Source: Serratia sp. DD3
GTDB lineage: Bacteria; Pseudomonadota; Gammaproteobacteria; Enterobacterales; Enterobacteriaceae
Assembly (NCBI RefSeq): GCF_000496755.2
Contig: NZ_AYKS02000112.1
Span: 1 to 64,000 of the forward strand
DNA: 64,000 bases
Direction: 5' to 3'
A model generated the notes under the pieces. That model searched no databases, was not told the origin of the DNA, and saw only the letters and a list, made by a program, of their open reading frames with translations. Positions 21,326 through 30,219 of this stretch are shown here, piece after piece. Both the position numbers and the translations under genes were made by a program. Numbering within the stretch: the stretch's first letter is position 1; each line of letters starts with the position of its first letter.

Positions 21326-22537
21326 ATGAAACATGTAACTTCTTTCCGCTTAATCAAGAGCCTAACCCTCGGCGCAGTTATCGCGATAAGTGCAGCGCCA
21401 GTTGCCCAGGCTGATGATACTAATATTCAAACCATGATCCCCGGTGTACCGCAAATTGATGCGGAAGCTTACATCTTGATCGATTACAACTCCGGTAAAG
21501 TATTAGCGGAATCAAACGCTGACACTCGCCGTGATCCCGCCAGCCTGACCAAAATGATGACCAGCTATGTCATCGGGCAGGCATTGAAATCTGGCAAGAT
21601 TGGCCAGGAAGATCTGGTTACTATCGGCCCAGATGCTTGGGCAACCGGCAACCCGGTGTTCAAAGGCTCCTCGCTGATGTTTCTGAAACCCGGTGATCGT
21701 GTGCCAGTTTCCAAACTGACGCGCGGCATCAACTTGCAGTCCGGTAATGATGCCTGCGTGGCGATGGCTAACTACGTCGCCGGTAGCCAGGATGCGTTCG
21801 TTAACCTGATGAATACCTACGTCAAACAATTCGGTCTGCAGAATACACATTTCCAGACAGTGCATGGCCTGGATGCCCAGGGGCAATACAGTTCAGCCCG
21901 CGATATGGCGTTGATCGGCCAAGCCTTGATCCGCGATGTTCCGGATGAATATGCCATTTACAAAGAAAAAGAGTTCACCTTTAACAATATTCGCCAATTA
22001 AACCGTAACGGTCTGTTGTGGGATACCAGCCTGAACGTTGATGGTATTAAAACCGGCCATACCGATGCCGCTGGTTATAACCTGGTCGCTTCGGCAACAG
22101 AAGGTGAAATGCGGCTGATTTCTGTCGTGCTGGGTGGGCGTACTTATAAAGGCCGTGAGGCCGAAAGTAAAAAATTGCTGACCTGGGGCTTCCGCTTCTT
22201 TGAAACGGTTGCACCATTAAAAGCAGGGAAAGAGTTTGCTTCAGAGCCGGTCTGGTTCGGTGATGCTGACCGCGTAGAGTTGGGTGTCGACAAAGATGCT
22301 TACCTGACCATCCCACGCGGCCGCATGAAAGACCTTAAAGCCAGCTATGTACTCAACACCCCGGAAATTCATGCTCCGCTGGCAAAAAACCAGGTGGTTG
22401 GCACTATCAACTTCCAGTTAGATGGCAAAACCATCGATCAGCGCCCCTTAGTGGTTCTGAAGGAAGTGAAAGAAGGGGGTATCTTCAGTCGTCTATTTGA
22501 TTATATCCGCTTGATGTTCCATCACTGGTTCGGCTAA
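21326..22537 (+). CDS. dacA: D-Ala-D-Ala carboxypeptidase PBP5
   Basis: 403 residues, the E. coli length, from ATG 21326. The signal peptide ends at APVAQA before [21 protein letters not shown]. Active-site motifs are SLTK (Ser73, Lys76), SGN in [11 protein letters not shown] near residue 139, and KTG in [11 protein letters not shown] near residue 242. The C-terminal amphipathic anchor is [12 protein letters not shown]. It trims pentapeptide side chains. TATAGT near 21272, about 55 bp upstream, is a possible -10 box. Confidence 0.97.
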   Translation: MKHVTSFRLIKSLTLGAVIAISAAPVAQADDTNIQTMIPGVPQIDAEAYILIDYNSGKVLAESNADTRRDPASLTKMMTSYVIGQALKSGKIGQEDLVTIGPDAWATGNPVFKGSSLMFLKPGDRVPVSKLTRGINLQSGNDACVAMANYVAGSQDAFVNLMNTYVKQFGLQNTHFQTVHGLDAQGQYSSARDMALIGQALIRDVPDEYAIYKEKEFTFNNIRQLNRNGLLWDTSLNVDGIKTGHTDAAGYNLVASATEGEMRLISVVLGGRTYKGREAESKKLLTWGFRFFETVAPLKAGKEFASEPVWFGDADRVELGVDKDAYLTIPRGRMKDLKASYVLNTPEIHAPLAKNQVVGTINFQLDGKTIDQRPLVVLKEVKEGGIFSRLFDYIRLMFHHWFG

Positions 22538-22582
22538 CCCTTGAAACCGGGTATTACAGCCCCATATTTGATTTAACATCAG

Positions 22583-22600
22583 CTCCCGCTCCGGCGGGAG
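22583..22600 (+). terminator. Hairpin between dacA and ybeD
   Basis: CTCCCGC and GCGGGAG form a 7-bp stem with a TCCG loop. The following bases (TTATGATTT) are only partly T-rich, so it may act as a weak terminator or attenuator between dacA and ybeD. Confidence 0.5.
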
Positions 22601-22640
22601 TTATGATTTATACAATAACCACACCTGGAGCGCCTTTCTA

Positions 22641-22907
22641 ATGCAAAAGACTAAACTAAATGAACTACTCGAATTCCCCTGCTCCTTTACCTATAAGGTG
22701 ATGGGGCTGGCCCAGCCTGAATTGGTCGACCAAGTGGTTGAAGTGGTACAACGCCATGCGCCGGGGGATTATAACCCGCAAGTTAAACCCAGCAGCAAAG
22801 GCAATTATCACTCGGTTTCTATCACCATTAACGCCACGCATATCGAGCAGGTAGAAACGTTATACGAAGAGTTGGGTAACATTGACATTGTTCGCATGGT
22901 GCTGTAA
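22641..22907 (+). CDS. ybeD: YbeD, DUF493 small protein
   Basis: 88 residues, close to the E. coli 87. Conserved blocks are [39 protein letters not shown] and [14 protein letters not shown], a ferredoxin-like ACT-type fold. It lies in the dacA-ybeD-lipB order found across enterobacteria. Its function is unknown; the lipB neighbourhood has prompted links to lipoate metabolism that remain unproven. Confidence 0.95.
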   Translation: MQKTKLNELLEFPCSFTYKVMGLAQPELVDQVVEVVQRHAPGDYNPQVKPSSKGNYHSVSITINATHIEQVETLYEELGNIDIVRMVL

Positions 22908-23028
22908 CCCTTCGACTCCACCAGCCTTTACCGCACGCCTTATAGGTATAGGCAACCGTCCCCATGGGGATAACTGCTAGTCGCGGAGCGGTGTGCCCGC
23001 TATAATGCTCTACCACTTGTGTAACTTG

Positions 23029-23700
23029 ATGATGCCACGTTTGCAACATAACAAGATCATTCTGCGCCAATTGGGGTTACAGCCCTATCAGCCGGTATCC
23101 CAAGCCATGCACTGCTTTACTGATAATCGCAGTGACACCACGCTGGACGAACTCTGGCTGGTTCAGCATCACCCGGTATTTACCCAAGGCCAGGCAGGTA
23201 AAACAGAACATCTCCTGACACCGGGTGACATTCTGGTGATTCAGAGTGACCGTGGTGGGCAGGTGACCTACCATGGCCCAGGCCAACAAGTGCTCTATGT
23301 AATGATCGATCTAAAACGCAATAAAATGGGCGTTCGACAATTGGTTACCGCGCTGGAACAAACGGTGATCAATACGCTGGCTCACTTCAACATTGAGTCA
23401 CGTGCCCGACCTGATGCACCCGGTGTTTACGTTGGCGAAGAGAAAATTTGCTCACTGGGTTTACGCATCCGCAAAGGTTGCTCCTTTCATGGTCTGGCTT
23501 TGAACGTCGCCATGGATCTTTCCCCATTCCAACGCATTAACCCCTGTGGTTATGCGGGAATGAAAATGACACAAGTGAGCACACTTGCCCCAGGAATCGG
23601 CATCACCGATGTACACCCTATCCTGATACAACAATTTGTTCATTTACTCGGCTACCAGACAGTCGAGCTTGGTGACTGGAACCTGCACAATTATGAGTAA
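23029..23700 (+). CDS. lipB: Octanoyl transferase LipB
   Basis: LipB moves octanoate from ACP to lipoyl domains. The start is taken at ATG 23029 ([22 protein letters not shown]); the next codon is also ATG, and a longer frame begins at 22993. The catalytic Cys lies in [12 protein letters not shown] and the Lys in [16 protein letters not shown]; the substrate pocket [18 protein letters not shown] is intact. 223 residues. The last 8 bp overlap lipA, so the two enzymes are coupled. Confidence 0.95.
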   Translation: MMPRLQHNKIILRQLGLQPYQPVSQAMHCFTDNRSDTTLDELWLVQHHPVFTQGQAGKTEHLLTPGDILVIQSDRGGQVTYHGPGQQVLYVMIDLKRNKMGVRQLVTALEQTVINTLAHFNIESRARPDAPGVYVGEEKICSLGLRIRKGCSFHGLALNVAMDLSPFQRINPCGYAGMKMTQVSTLAPGIGITDVHPILIQQFVHLLGYQTVELGDWNLHNYE

Positions 23701-24658
23701 ACCAATTCAGATGGAACGCGGCGTCAAATACCGCGATGCAGACAAAATGGCGTTGATCCCAGTGAAAACGGTGGTCGCCGAACGGCAGGAGCTGTTACGC
23801 AAACCCGAGTGGATGAGAATAAAACTCCCCGCCGACTCTACCCGTATTCAAGGTATCAAGGCGGCAATGCGTAAAAATGGTCTACATTCGGTATGTGAAG
23901 AGGCTTCTTGCCCCAACCTGGCTGAATGTTTTAACCACGGTACCGCCACCTTTATGATCCTCGGGGCAATCTGTACCCGCCGCTGTCCGTTCTGTGATGT
24001 TGCTCATGGCCGCCCTATGGCTCCCGATGCTAACGAACCAGAAAAACTGGCACAAACCATTGCTGACATGGCTCTGCGTTATGTGGTGATTACCTCGGTT
24101 GACCGTGATGACCTACGTGACGGTGGCGCACAACATTTTGCTGACTGCATTACTGCCATTCGTGCTAAAAGCCCAACCATCAGAATTGAAACCCTGGTAC
24201 CTGATTTCCGTGGCCGGATGGATCGCGCACTGGAGATTCTTACCGCTACCCCACCTGATGTTTTTAACCACAACCTGGAAAACGTCCCGCGCCTTTATCG
24301 TCAGGTGCGTCCGGGGGCCGATTACGGATGGTCGCTGAAATTATTGGAGCGCTTTAAGCAAACCCATCCCGATATCCCCACCAAATCGGGCCTGATGGTT
24401 GGCTTGGGGGAAACCAATGCAGAGATCATCGAAGTAATGCACGACTTGCGCCGCCATGGGGTAACCATGCTGACGTTAGGGCAATATCTACAGCCCAGCC
24501 GCCACCATCTACCGGTACAACGCTATGTCAGCCCGGCAGAATTTGATGAAATGAAACAAGAAGCCATGGCGATGGGGTTCACTCATGCCGCCTGTGGTCC
24601 GTTTGTCCGCTCTTCCTACCATGCTGACTTGCAGGCCAAAGGGCTTGAAGTTAAATAA
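23693..24658 (+). CDS. lipA: Lipoyl synthase LipA
   Basis: A radical-SAM enzyme that inserts two sulfurs into protein-bound octanoate. ATG 23693 gives 321 residues, the E. coli length. The auxiliary cluster Cys68, Cys73 and Cys79 ([13 protein letters not shown]) and the SAM cluster Cys94, Cys98 and Cys101 (CTRRCPFC) are all present, as is the C-terminal RSSYHA serine ligand. A strong terminator follows. Confidence 0.98.
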   Translation: MSKPIQMERGVKYRDADKMALIPVKTVVAERQELLRKPEWMRIKLPADSTRIQGIKAAMRKNGLHSVCEEASCPNLAECFNHGTATFMILGAICTRRCPFCDVAHGRPMAPDANEPEKLAQTIADMALRYVVITSVDRDDLRDGGAQHFADCITAIRAKSPTIRIETLVPDFRGRMDRALEILTATPPDVFNHNLENVPRLYRQVRPGADYGWSLKLLERFKQTHPDIPTKSGLMVGLGETNAEIIEVMHDLRRHGVTMLTLGQYLQPSRHHLPVQRYVSPAEFDEMKQEAMAMGFTHAACGPFVRSSYHADLQAKGLEVK

Positions 24659-24694
24659 AAAATTACTTTTTGTTACGCTTCAACGAACAAATGC

Positions 24695-24725
24695 AAAAAC
24701 GGGTGCCAAACAGCACCCGTTTTTA
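24695..24725 (+). terminator. Intrinsic terminator after lipA
   Basis: AAAACGGGTGC and GCACCCGTTTT form an 11-bp stem with a CAAACA loop, flanked by A and T runs. It lies 37 nt past the lipA stop. Confidence 0.92.
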
Positions 24726-24980
24726 TCAAACAGACTATCAACACCGTAATAACCAGTAGCTTGGTCATGCTGATACCTGCCATATTCGCCTTCATTATTT
24801 ATCTATGGCAGCCAAGCACAGTCGGGTAATAAACCTTGCCTATTATTATAGATTGAATGCCACTTTAGCATTTTAAACACACCGCAAGTTTGTAACAGAG
24901 TAAGAAGTTGTCAGGATGTTCTATGCTAGATGATAGGAAAGATACTTTCCGCAACCGCATGACGCAAAGGGAGATACTTG
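24726..24980. other. lipA-cyclase intergenic region
   Basis: About 255 bp, AT-rich toward the right. It contains only a 20-codon hydrophobic frame at 24767-24829 without a ribosome binding site. In E. coli, tatE follows lipA; no tatE is seen here. The GGDEF gene promoter presumably lies within 24840-24960. Confidence 0.4.
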
Positions 24981-26045
24981 ATGGCCTATACCCCATTGAT
25001 CATTGATAGCAAATTTGCAGGCCTTAGCTTCGCCAAGCGTACTTACCTGCCACGCATTGTTGGTCTGGGACTTGGGCTCTTTGGTCTATCCGCCACGATT
25101 TATCCCCTGCATTCATCGCCTTTCATTTGGGGCTTACTGATTATTTATACCTTGATCTGGCCACATATCGCCTATCAATGGTCAATCCATTCTGAAAAAC
25201 CATTAGTAACTGAAACCCGTAATCTATTGATTGATTCCTTGCTAGCTGGCGTCTGGATAGCCGTGATGGGCTTCAGTGCACTACCCACTATCGTATTTCT
25301 GGCGATGATGGGCATGAACAATACTGCCGCTGGGAGTTATAGCCTGTTTCTCAAAGGGGTGGTTGCGCAGATTGTTGGGGCAATATTGACCAGTGCACTA
25401 TTAGGGTTTCCTTTCACCCCGCAAACCACACCACTGCAACTCTACTTCTACCTGCCGGTACTGTTTATTTATCCGGTTCTGTTTGGTCTGGTGACCTATC
25501 GTGCCGCCAAACACCTAGTAGAAAAGAAACGCGAAGTGGTTCGTATCAGCATGCGTGATGGCTTGACGGGTGTTTATAACCGCCGCCATTGGGAACACCT
25601 GTTACGCAATCAGTTCGACAGCTGCCGACGTTATAATCACACCGCAACGCTGATCTTGATCGATATAGACCGCTTTAAGGCTATCAATGATACATTCGGC
25701 CATGCCCTCGGTGATGAAGCGCTCATTGTGCTTGCAGAGGAACTGGTGCTCGGGTTGCGCACCATGGATATTGTTGGCCGCTATGGGGGCGATGAATTTG
25801 GTGCATTGCTACCCAATACCCCTCCAGAGCAAGCCAGCCAGGCTTTAAGCCGGATCCAGGAGCACCTGAGGGAAGTCACCTTCCGTGATGCCCCTGACTT
25901 AAAGCTGTATATCAGCGCGGGAGTTGCCGATTACCAACCGGAAATGAAAAGTTATCAGGAGTGGCTGAAAGCCGCTGACAATGCCCTCTATCTGGCTAAA
26001 AGCCATGGTCGTAACCGCATGGAACGCGCGGTTCCTCAAAGTTAG
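24981..26045 (+). CDS. MASE2-GGDEF diguanylate cyclase
   Basis: 354 residues from ATG 24981 (AGGGAG lies 8 nt upstream). The first 180 residues form a MASE2-type membrane sensor with about six helices (YLPRIVGLGLGLFGLSATIYPL onward), the architecture of AdrA/DgcC. The GGDEF domain follows: DGLTGVYNRRHWE at about 193, DIDRFKAINDTFGHALGD at 228-245, and an intact GGDEF at 269-273. The RxxD inhibitory site (R260-T-M-D263) sits five residues upstream, so an active, product-inhibited cyclase is expected. It likely feeds c-di-GMP signalling for biofilm or motility. Confidence 0.93.
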   Translation: MAYTPLIIDSKFAGLSFAKRTYLPRIVGLGLGLFGLSATIYPLHSSPFIWGLLIIYTLIWPHIAYQWSIHSEKPLVTETRNLLIDSLLAGVWIAVMGFSALPTIVFLAMMGMNNTAAGSYSLFLKGVVAQIVGAILTSALLGFPFTPQTTPLQLYFYLPVLFIYPVLFGLVTYRAAKHLVEKKREVVRISMRDGLTGVYNRRHWEHLLRNQFDSCRRYNHTATLILIDIDRFKAINDTFGHALGDEALIVLAEELVLGLRTMDIVGRYGGDEFGALLPNTPPEQASQALSRIQEHLREVTFRDAPDLKLYISAGVADYQPEMKSYQEWLKAADNALYLAKSHGRNRMERAVPQS

Positions 26046-26168
26046 CCGTTCCCTGTAACGTGAATGCACTTGGCTAGTGACAGCGGAGGAAATCAACGGT
26101 GAGACTACAAAATCAAATCGGTAAGGTGTAAAATTCCGCCGCACGCCAGGGATAAACTGGCTGACAAA

Positions 26169-26242
26169 CGGAGATGACATGCCTCCATAACCGCCCCATT
26201 AGGCTGATGGTGTCTACGCTACCTCGCAGAGAGCAACGTAGC
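26169..26242 (+). ncRNA. Fluoride riboswitch (crcB motif)
   Basis: The aptamer at about 26169-26219 shows the conserved pattern: a GGAG stem opening, GATGACATGCC, CTCC closing, ATAACCGCC, then GGCTGATGGTGTCTACG. GACA (26176-26179) can pair with TGTC (26211-26214). CTACG at the aptamer 3' end can alternatively pair with CGTAG (26237-26241), followed by TTTAT, a plausible expression platform. It lies 55 bp upstream of crcB. Confidence 0.88.
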
Positions 26243-26296
26243 TTTATGCCTGTACCTTTCTGAGTCTTTACCCATTTTTATGAAAGGGTTTCATTG

Positions 26297-26680
26297 ATGT
26301 TCAATTCTTTGCTGGCAGTGTTTATTGGTGGTGGCTTAGGTAGTGTGCTGCGTTGGGCAATCAGCCTACGGTTAAACCCACTGCACCCGCACATTCCTGT
26401 GGGTACTTTAGCGGTCAACCTGGTAGGGGGCTTTATTATCGGGCTCGCTCTGGCGCTATTAAGCCGCATGACGCAGCTTGATCCTACCTGGAAGATACTG
26501 ATTACCACTGGGTTCTGTGGTGGGTTGACCACCTTCTCTACCTTTTCGTTTGAGGTAGTTTATCTGTTGCAAGATGGCCGCATTGCTTGGGCTCTCGCCA
26601 ATATATTTCTCAACTTGGCGGGTTCACTGTCAATGACCCTGCTGGCCTTTATGCTGGTCTGGTGGTTCTGCGGGCAGTAA
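26297..26680 (+). CDS. crcB: Fluoride channel CrcB/Fluc
   Basis: 127 residues, the E. coli length, from ATG 26297 (a TTG codon directly before is in frame). Four membrane helices; the conserved [24 protein letters not shown] (pore Asn) and [17 protein letters not shown] (sodium-site and Phe-box region) are intact. It exports fluoride as a dual-topology dimer. The fluoride riboswitch upstream indicates induction by fluoride. It converges on cspE, as in E. coli. Confidence 0.97.
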   Translation: MFNSLLAVFIGGGLGSVLRWAISLRLNPLHPHIPVGTLAVNLVGGFIIGLALALLSRMTQLDPTWKILITTGFCGGLTTFSTFSFEVVYLLQDGRIAWALANIFLNLAGSLSMTLLAFMLVWWFCGQ

Positions 26681-26735
26681 CCGTCGCTCAACAGCGCATT
26701 TTCCCTGTACGACCCCGGATTAAAAACAGACAAAA

Positions 26736-26758
26736 AAACCCGCTCATAGAGCGGGTTT
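26736..26758. terminator. Bidirectional terminator between crcB and cspE
   Basis: AAACCCGCTC and GAGCGGGTTT form a 10-bp stem with an ATA loop. An A run on the left gives a strong T tract for cspE on the minus strand, and TTTC serves crcB on the plus strand. Confidence 0.88.
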
Positions 26759-26779
26759 CAGAATTTAAGCTACTGTAGC

Positions 26780-26989
26780 TTAGATAGCAGTAACGTTTGC
26801 AGCAGATGGCCCTTTGGCACCATTGGTGATTTCAAACTCTACGCGCTGACCTTCAGCCAGAGTTTTAAAACCATTGCTGGTGATGGCAGAGAAGTGAACG
26901 AAAACATCTTTGCTACCATCTTCAGGAGTAATGAAACCGAAACCTTTAGATTCATTAAACCACTTAACGCTACCTTTAATCTTTGACAT
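26780..26989 (-). CDS. cspE: Cold-shock protein CspE
   Basis: 69 residues, nearly identical to E. coli CspE, from ATG 26989 ([25 protein letters not shown]). A single OB-fold cold-shock domain with RNP1 (KGFGFI) and RNP2 (VFVHF). It is an RNA chaperone and transcription antiterminator. A 23-bp palindrome sits in its leader. A longer in-frame start 15 codons upstream would run through that palindrome and is rejected. Confidence 0.97.
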   Translation of the reverse strand: MSKIKGSVKWFNESKGFGFITPEDGSKDVFVHFSAITSNGFKTLAEGQRVEFEITNGAKGPSAANVTAI

Positions 26990-27012
26990 CAAACTTACCT
27001 TTAACGTGAATG

Positions 27013-27035
27013 TATGACACAAACTCTGTGTCATA
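27013..27035. promoter_or_regulatory. 9-bp palindrome in the cspE leader
   Basis: TATGACACA and TGTGTCATA are perfect inverted arms around a 5-bp spacer, 24 bp upstream of the cspE ATG. It can form an RNA hairpin in the cspE 5' UTR or serve as a dyad for a repressor. No known operator is matched with confidence. Confidence 0.55.
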
Positions 27036-27280
27036 TACAGTACAGCAATTAGATGGAGTTTTGTCCATAGTCGAGATCACATAAAGGCGATAAAAAGTAA
27101 AAAAGTTTGCTGCTCAAACGTAATCACCGCTGACACCCGGCCAAACCTTAGCCTGCCAACCCGAACCACCGAGCTGAACTTTGGCTGCTCTTTCGCCCTG
27201 TCTGATTGACTTTGCCCTGTCACCGCAACGCATTCCACGCTATCATTAACACAGTAACCAAAGACTTAATGAGAATGACC

Positions 27281-27769
27281 ATGAACGGCAAGATAACGAC
27301 TTTTTTTGCAGACAAAGGCTTCGGCTTTATCACCGATGAAAACGGGGAAAATCGTTATTTTCACGTGATCAAAGTGCAAAACCCAGAACTGATTAAGAAA
27401 AATGCGCTGGTGACATTTGAGCCCACCAACAATACGAAAGGCCCTTCCGCTTATGCAGTAAAAGTACAAGCCATCAGTAAGCACATCATTATTGCCAATG
27501 AGAAAATCAAGATTACCAGCATCAAGTCTTACCAGACTTTCACTAAAGAAGTCCCACTCAAAACTGAAGTAGATAAAGAAAATACTGTGCTTTCCGTGGG
27601 GTTACTGATGAACCGCATCCGGCCACAAGTGGCGCAAACACCTGAGGCGACAGAAACACTCAACATGATATCGATCACCACTTTTCAAGGGCAGGTCTAC
27701 ACTTTCTCTGAACATGAGGTCGATATCACCAGTACCCTGCAAACCTTGAACTCCCTGCGCCCTAAATAA
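27281..27769 (+). CDS. Cold-shock-domain protein with long C-terminal extension
   Basis: The start is uncertain among three in-frame ATGs at 27269, 27275 and 27281; I chose 27281 (MNGKITTFFADKGFGFITDENGEN) because GAGA lies about 6 nt upstream. The first ~65 residues are a cold-shock OB fold with KGFGFI (RNP1) and a modified RNP2 (RYFHV). The remaining ~95 residues (KHIIIANEKIKITSIKSYQTF onward, ending TLQTLNSLRPK) resemble nothing I can name and have no membrane segment. An RNA-binding role is inferred. It is transcribed divergently from cspE and closed by a terminator. Confidence 0.82.
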   Translation: MNGKITTFFADKGFGFITDENGENRYFHVIKVQNPELIKKNALVTFEPTNNTKGPSAYAVKVQAISKHIIIANEKIKITSIKSYQTFTKEVPLKTEVDKENTVLSVGLLMNRIRPQVAQTPEATETLNMISITTFQGQVYTFSEHEVDITSTLQTLNSLRPK

Positions 27770-27774
27770 GTTAA

Positions 27775-27802
27775 GAAACTCTGGATATATCACCAGGGTT
27801 TC
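27775..27802 (+). terminator. Terminator after the extended cold-shock gene
   Basis: GAAACTCTGG and CCAGGGTTTC pair over 10 positions with one G-T wobble around an 8-nt loop, followed by TACTTTC. It lies 6 nt past the stop. Confidence 0.65.
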
Positions 27803-27839
27803 TACTTTCTATGATGCCACTGCAAAAAATCAAGCCACC

Positions 27840-27857
27840 GTGGGACAGATGTCCCAC
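27840..27857. promoter_or_regulatory. Upstream palindrome of the Crp/Fnr-nucleoside cassette
   Basis: GTGGGACA-GA-TGTCCCAC is a perfect palindrome with 8-bp arms and a 2-bp centre. A possible -10 box TATACT lies at 27892-27897, placing this dyad roughly 55 bp upstream of a putative start point, suitable for an activator. It shares a core with a second dyad at 27914. Confidence 0.6.
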
Positions 27858-27913
27858 ACAATCTTCTAATGTATGAAGCTGCTTACAGTTTTATACTATC
27901 TTTGATGTTGCCT

Positions 27914-27929
27914 CAGGACCGATGTCCTG
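27914..27929. promoter_or_regulatory. Second palindrome, overlapping the regulator start
   Basis: CAGGAC and GTCCTG flank CGAT; aligned on the central GA it reads AGGACC-GA-TGTCCT, the same core as the dyad at 27840. The centres are 73 bp apart, close to seven helical turns. It overlaps the first possible ATG of the regulator gene. Confidence 0.55.
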
Positions 27930-28665
27930 TCCTTTCTTTACAGAGAACCTTATAGTTATCACTATGCAGAACGAACCAAACAACAGCGAATGGTTACGGA
28001 TCGTTGAACTGATTACTGGCAACACCCTTCTGTATGACCTGCTGAAATACTGCCCATTGGCGATTTTACGTCAGTGGAAATTAGAGCAAGTCAAAGGTGG
28101 CTCATTGATTTGCCAGCAAAATGAAATTTGTCATCAGTTTCATTTGATCGTTCAAGGGAATGTAGATGTTTTTATCAATGCCAATGATGGGCGAAAATAT
28201 CTACAGGCACGTTATCACGCAGGCGATATGCTCGGTGAGCTAGAAATTTTTGAACAACGGCCCTATATCTGTTCCGTTGAGGCAATTAGTGACGTCACGC
28301 TGTTGACGTTGTCACGCACCGACTTTTGCCATTGGTTGAGCGTAGATAACCACTTTAATCAGAAAATTATTAAAACGTTTAGCAGTCAGTATTATCAATT
28401 ATCTAAAAAAGCAGGCGAAGATAATCTCTATTCCTTGCACCAGCGTGTTTGTCTGGTGCTCTGGGAAAGCTACCAACACCAGGGAGCCCAACATCACGGA
28501 GAGATTACCGTCAATAAACTACAGCTCAGTGAGCAATTTGCCGTAGCCCAACGCAGTATTAACCGTATTCTGTTTGACCTACGGGAACAGCAGATTATTA
28601 CCGTCAATGGTGAGCAAATCAGGGTCATTGACCCTAGGCGTTTACAGCGACAGGCGGTATGTTAA
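27922..28665 (+). CDS. Crp/Fnr-family transcription regulator
   Basis: 247 residues from ATG 27922, or 233 from ATG 27964 (MQNEPNNSEWLR). The earlier ATG has AGGA only 3 nt away and overlaps a palindrome, so the later start is plausible. The cyclic-nucleotide-binding-type jelly roll covers residues ~45-150 (GGSLICQQNEICHQFHLIVQGNVDVFI, GDMLGELEIF). A winged HTH lies near residues 195-235 (ITVNKLQLSEQFAVAQRSINRILFDLREQQII). The cAMP-binding Arg-Ser pair and Fnr N-terminal cysteines are not evident, so the effector is unknown. It heads a cassette with a nucleoside phosphorylase and PnuC, recalling YeiL, a nucleoside-linked member of the family. Confidence 0.88.
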   Translation: MSCPFFTENLIVITMQNEPNNSEWLRIVELITGNTLLYDLLKYCPLAILRQWKLEQVKGGSLICQQNEICHQFHLIVQGNVDVFINANDGRKYLQARYHAGDMLGELEIFEQRPYICSVEAISDVTLLTLSRTDFCHWLSVDNHFNQKIIKTFSSQYYQLSKKAGEDNLYSLHQRVCLVLWESYQHQGAQHHGEITVNKLQLSEQFAVAQRSINRILFDLREQQIITVNGEQIRVIDPRRLQRQAVC

Positions 28666-28703
28666 CGGTTCACCGCAATAGGTTAATAAAACAGGTTAGT
28701 AAT

Positions 28704-29456
28704 ATGAACTCACCTCAACCCCATATCCGTCTGAGCCGGCAGATGACCGACGCGTATTATGCACTATTACCCGGTGATCCACAGCGGGTGGAACATGTCG
28801 CGCGGTTTTTGCAACAAGTAGAAAACTTTGGGCAACACCGTGAGTATCGCGCCCTGCGGGGATGGTACCGCGGTATCGAAGTGTTGGTCGTATCCACCGG
28901 GATGGGAGGGCCTTCTACCGCTGTTGCTGCAGAAGAACTGCACCAAATCGGTGTCGACTGCCTAGTGCGCATTGGCAGTTGTGGTGCTTTACAGCCGTCA
29001 ATGAAACTCGGCGATCTGGTGATTGCCAGTGCCGCAGTGCGGGATGACGGTACCGGTAAGGCTTATGTCCCCACCAGCTACCCCGCCAGTGCTGACAGTG
29101 ATCTGGTCTATTTACTACGCCAACAGGCCAGGAAATTAGGCTACACTACTCACTGCGGTTATGTTCGCAGTCATGACAGCTTCTACACAGACCGGGAACA
29201 GGAAATCTGCAATTATTGGTCAGCCAAAGGTATTCTTGCCGCCGATATGGAGACAGCACCACTCATGGTGGTGGGTGCGTTGCGTAACATGCGTATCGCC
29301 TCCATCCTCAACGTCGTGGTAGAACATGAAGGTTGTCTGACGGAAAGCATTAACGATTATCAACAGCAAGAGCACTGTTGCCAACAAGGCGAGGAGCATG
29401 AAATTTTACTCGCACTGGAAGCCATGTATCAGGATCATCTTGAGAGGACGCAATAA
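28704..29456 (+). CDS. Nucleoside phosphorylase, uridine-phosphorylase-like
   Basis: 250 residues from ATG 28704 (MNSPQPHIRLSRQMTDAYYALLPGDPQRVE). PNP_UDP_1 family: LPGDPQRV near the N-terminus, STGMGGPSTAVAAEEL and RIGSCGALQPSMKLGDLVIA in the phosphate/ribose site, and DMETAPLMVVGAL with the conserved Glu before the base site. It should cleave a ribonucleoside with phosphate. The base is not certain: the sequence is diverged from Udp and the neighbouring PnuC suggests a pyridine nucleoside. Its last base is shared with the pnuC start. Confidence 0.88.
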   Translation: MNSPQPHIRLSRQMTDAYYALLPGDPQRVEHVARFLQQVENFGQHREYRALRGWYRGIEVLVVSTGMGGPSTAVAAEELHQIGVDCLVRIGSCGALQPSMKLGDLVIASAAVRDDGTGKAYVPTSYPASADSDLVYLLRQQARKLGYTTHCGYVRSHDSFYTDREQEICNYWSAKGILAADMETAPLMVVGALRNMRIASILNVVVEHEGCLTESINDYQQQEHCCQQGEEHEILLALEAMYQDHLERTQ

Positions 29457-30172
29457 TGGATTTCTTCAGTATCAATAACGTTATGGTCAATATCCCTCTG
29501 GGTACCGGGGGTTATGCGCTCTCCTGGATTGAGGCCATCGGTACTATCTTTGGCCTGTTGTGCATCTGGTTCGCCAGCAAAGAAAAAATCATCAATTATC
29601 TGTTTGGGTTGATCAACGTTACCCTGTTTGCGGCTATCTTCTTCCAGATCCAGTTGTATGCCAGCCTGTTACTCCAGGTGTTCTTCTTTGTCGCCAACTT
29701 GTATGGCTGGTATGCCTGGAGCCGTCAAAACGAAAACCATGAAGCAGCACTAAAAATTCGCTGGTTGCCCCGGCAAAAAGCGTTCACGTTGCTGGCGGTC
29801 TGTGTGGTGGCTATCGCCTTGATGACCCAATTTATCGACCCAGTATTCTCGGTGCTGACCGGTATTGCTATTTCCATCATGCAGGCTATTGGGCTCTCAG
29901 TCGTCATGCCTGAATTACAACCGGATGCCTTCCCATTGTGGGATTCCACGATGCTGGTGCTCTCTATCGCTGCAATGATCTTGATGACCCGTAAATATGT
30001 CGAAAACTGGTTACTGTGGGTGGTGATCAATGTGATCAGTGTGGTGATTTATGCCATTCAAGGGGTCTATGCCATGTCGCTGGAGTACATTTTACTGCTG
30101 GCGATCGCCTTGATGGGGTCATTTGCCTGGATCAGCAGTGCACGCCAGAATGGCTCACAGCCCCTGGCTTAA
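29456..30172 (+). CDS. pnuC: Nicotinamide riboside transporter PnuC
   Basis: 238 residues, collinear with E. coli PnuC (MDFFS..NIPLGTGGYALSWIEAIGT). About seven membrane helices; diagnostic segments are LLQVFFFVANLYGWYAWSR and NWLLWVVINVISVVIYAIQGVYA, which carry the substrate-site Trp and Asn. It imports nicotinamide riboside by facilitated diffusion coupled to metabolic trapping. In E. coli, pnuC pairs with nadA; here it is coupled by a 1-bp overlap to a nucleoside phosphorylase. Confidence 0.94.
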   Translation: MDFFSINNVMVNIPLGTGGYALSWIEAIGTIFGLLCIWFASKEKIINYLFGLINVTLFAAIFFQIQLYASLLLQVFFFVANLYGWYAWSRQNENHEAALKIRWLPRQKAFTLLAVCVVAIALMTQFIDPVFSVLTGIAISIMQAIGLSVVMPELQPDAFPLWDSTMLVLSIAAMILMTRKYVENWLLWVVINVISVVIYAIQGVYAMSLEYILLLAIALMGSFAWISSARQNGSQPLA

Positions 30173-30219
30173 GCAGATAATGTCAAAGCGCAGTCTTAAT
30201 CGCCATAGAACATGAATTT

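Noticed and set aside
24767..24829. 20-codon hydrophobic frame after the lipA terminator
   Set aside because: No ribosome binding site, no known relative and too short to support a membrane peptide call.
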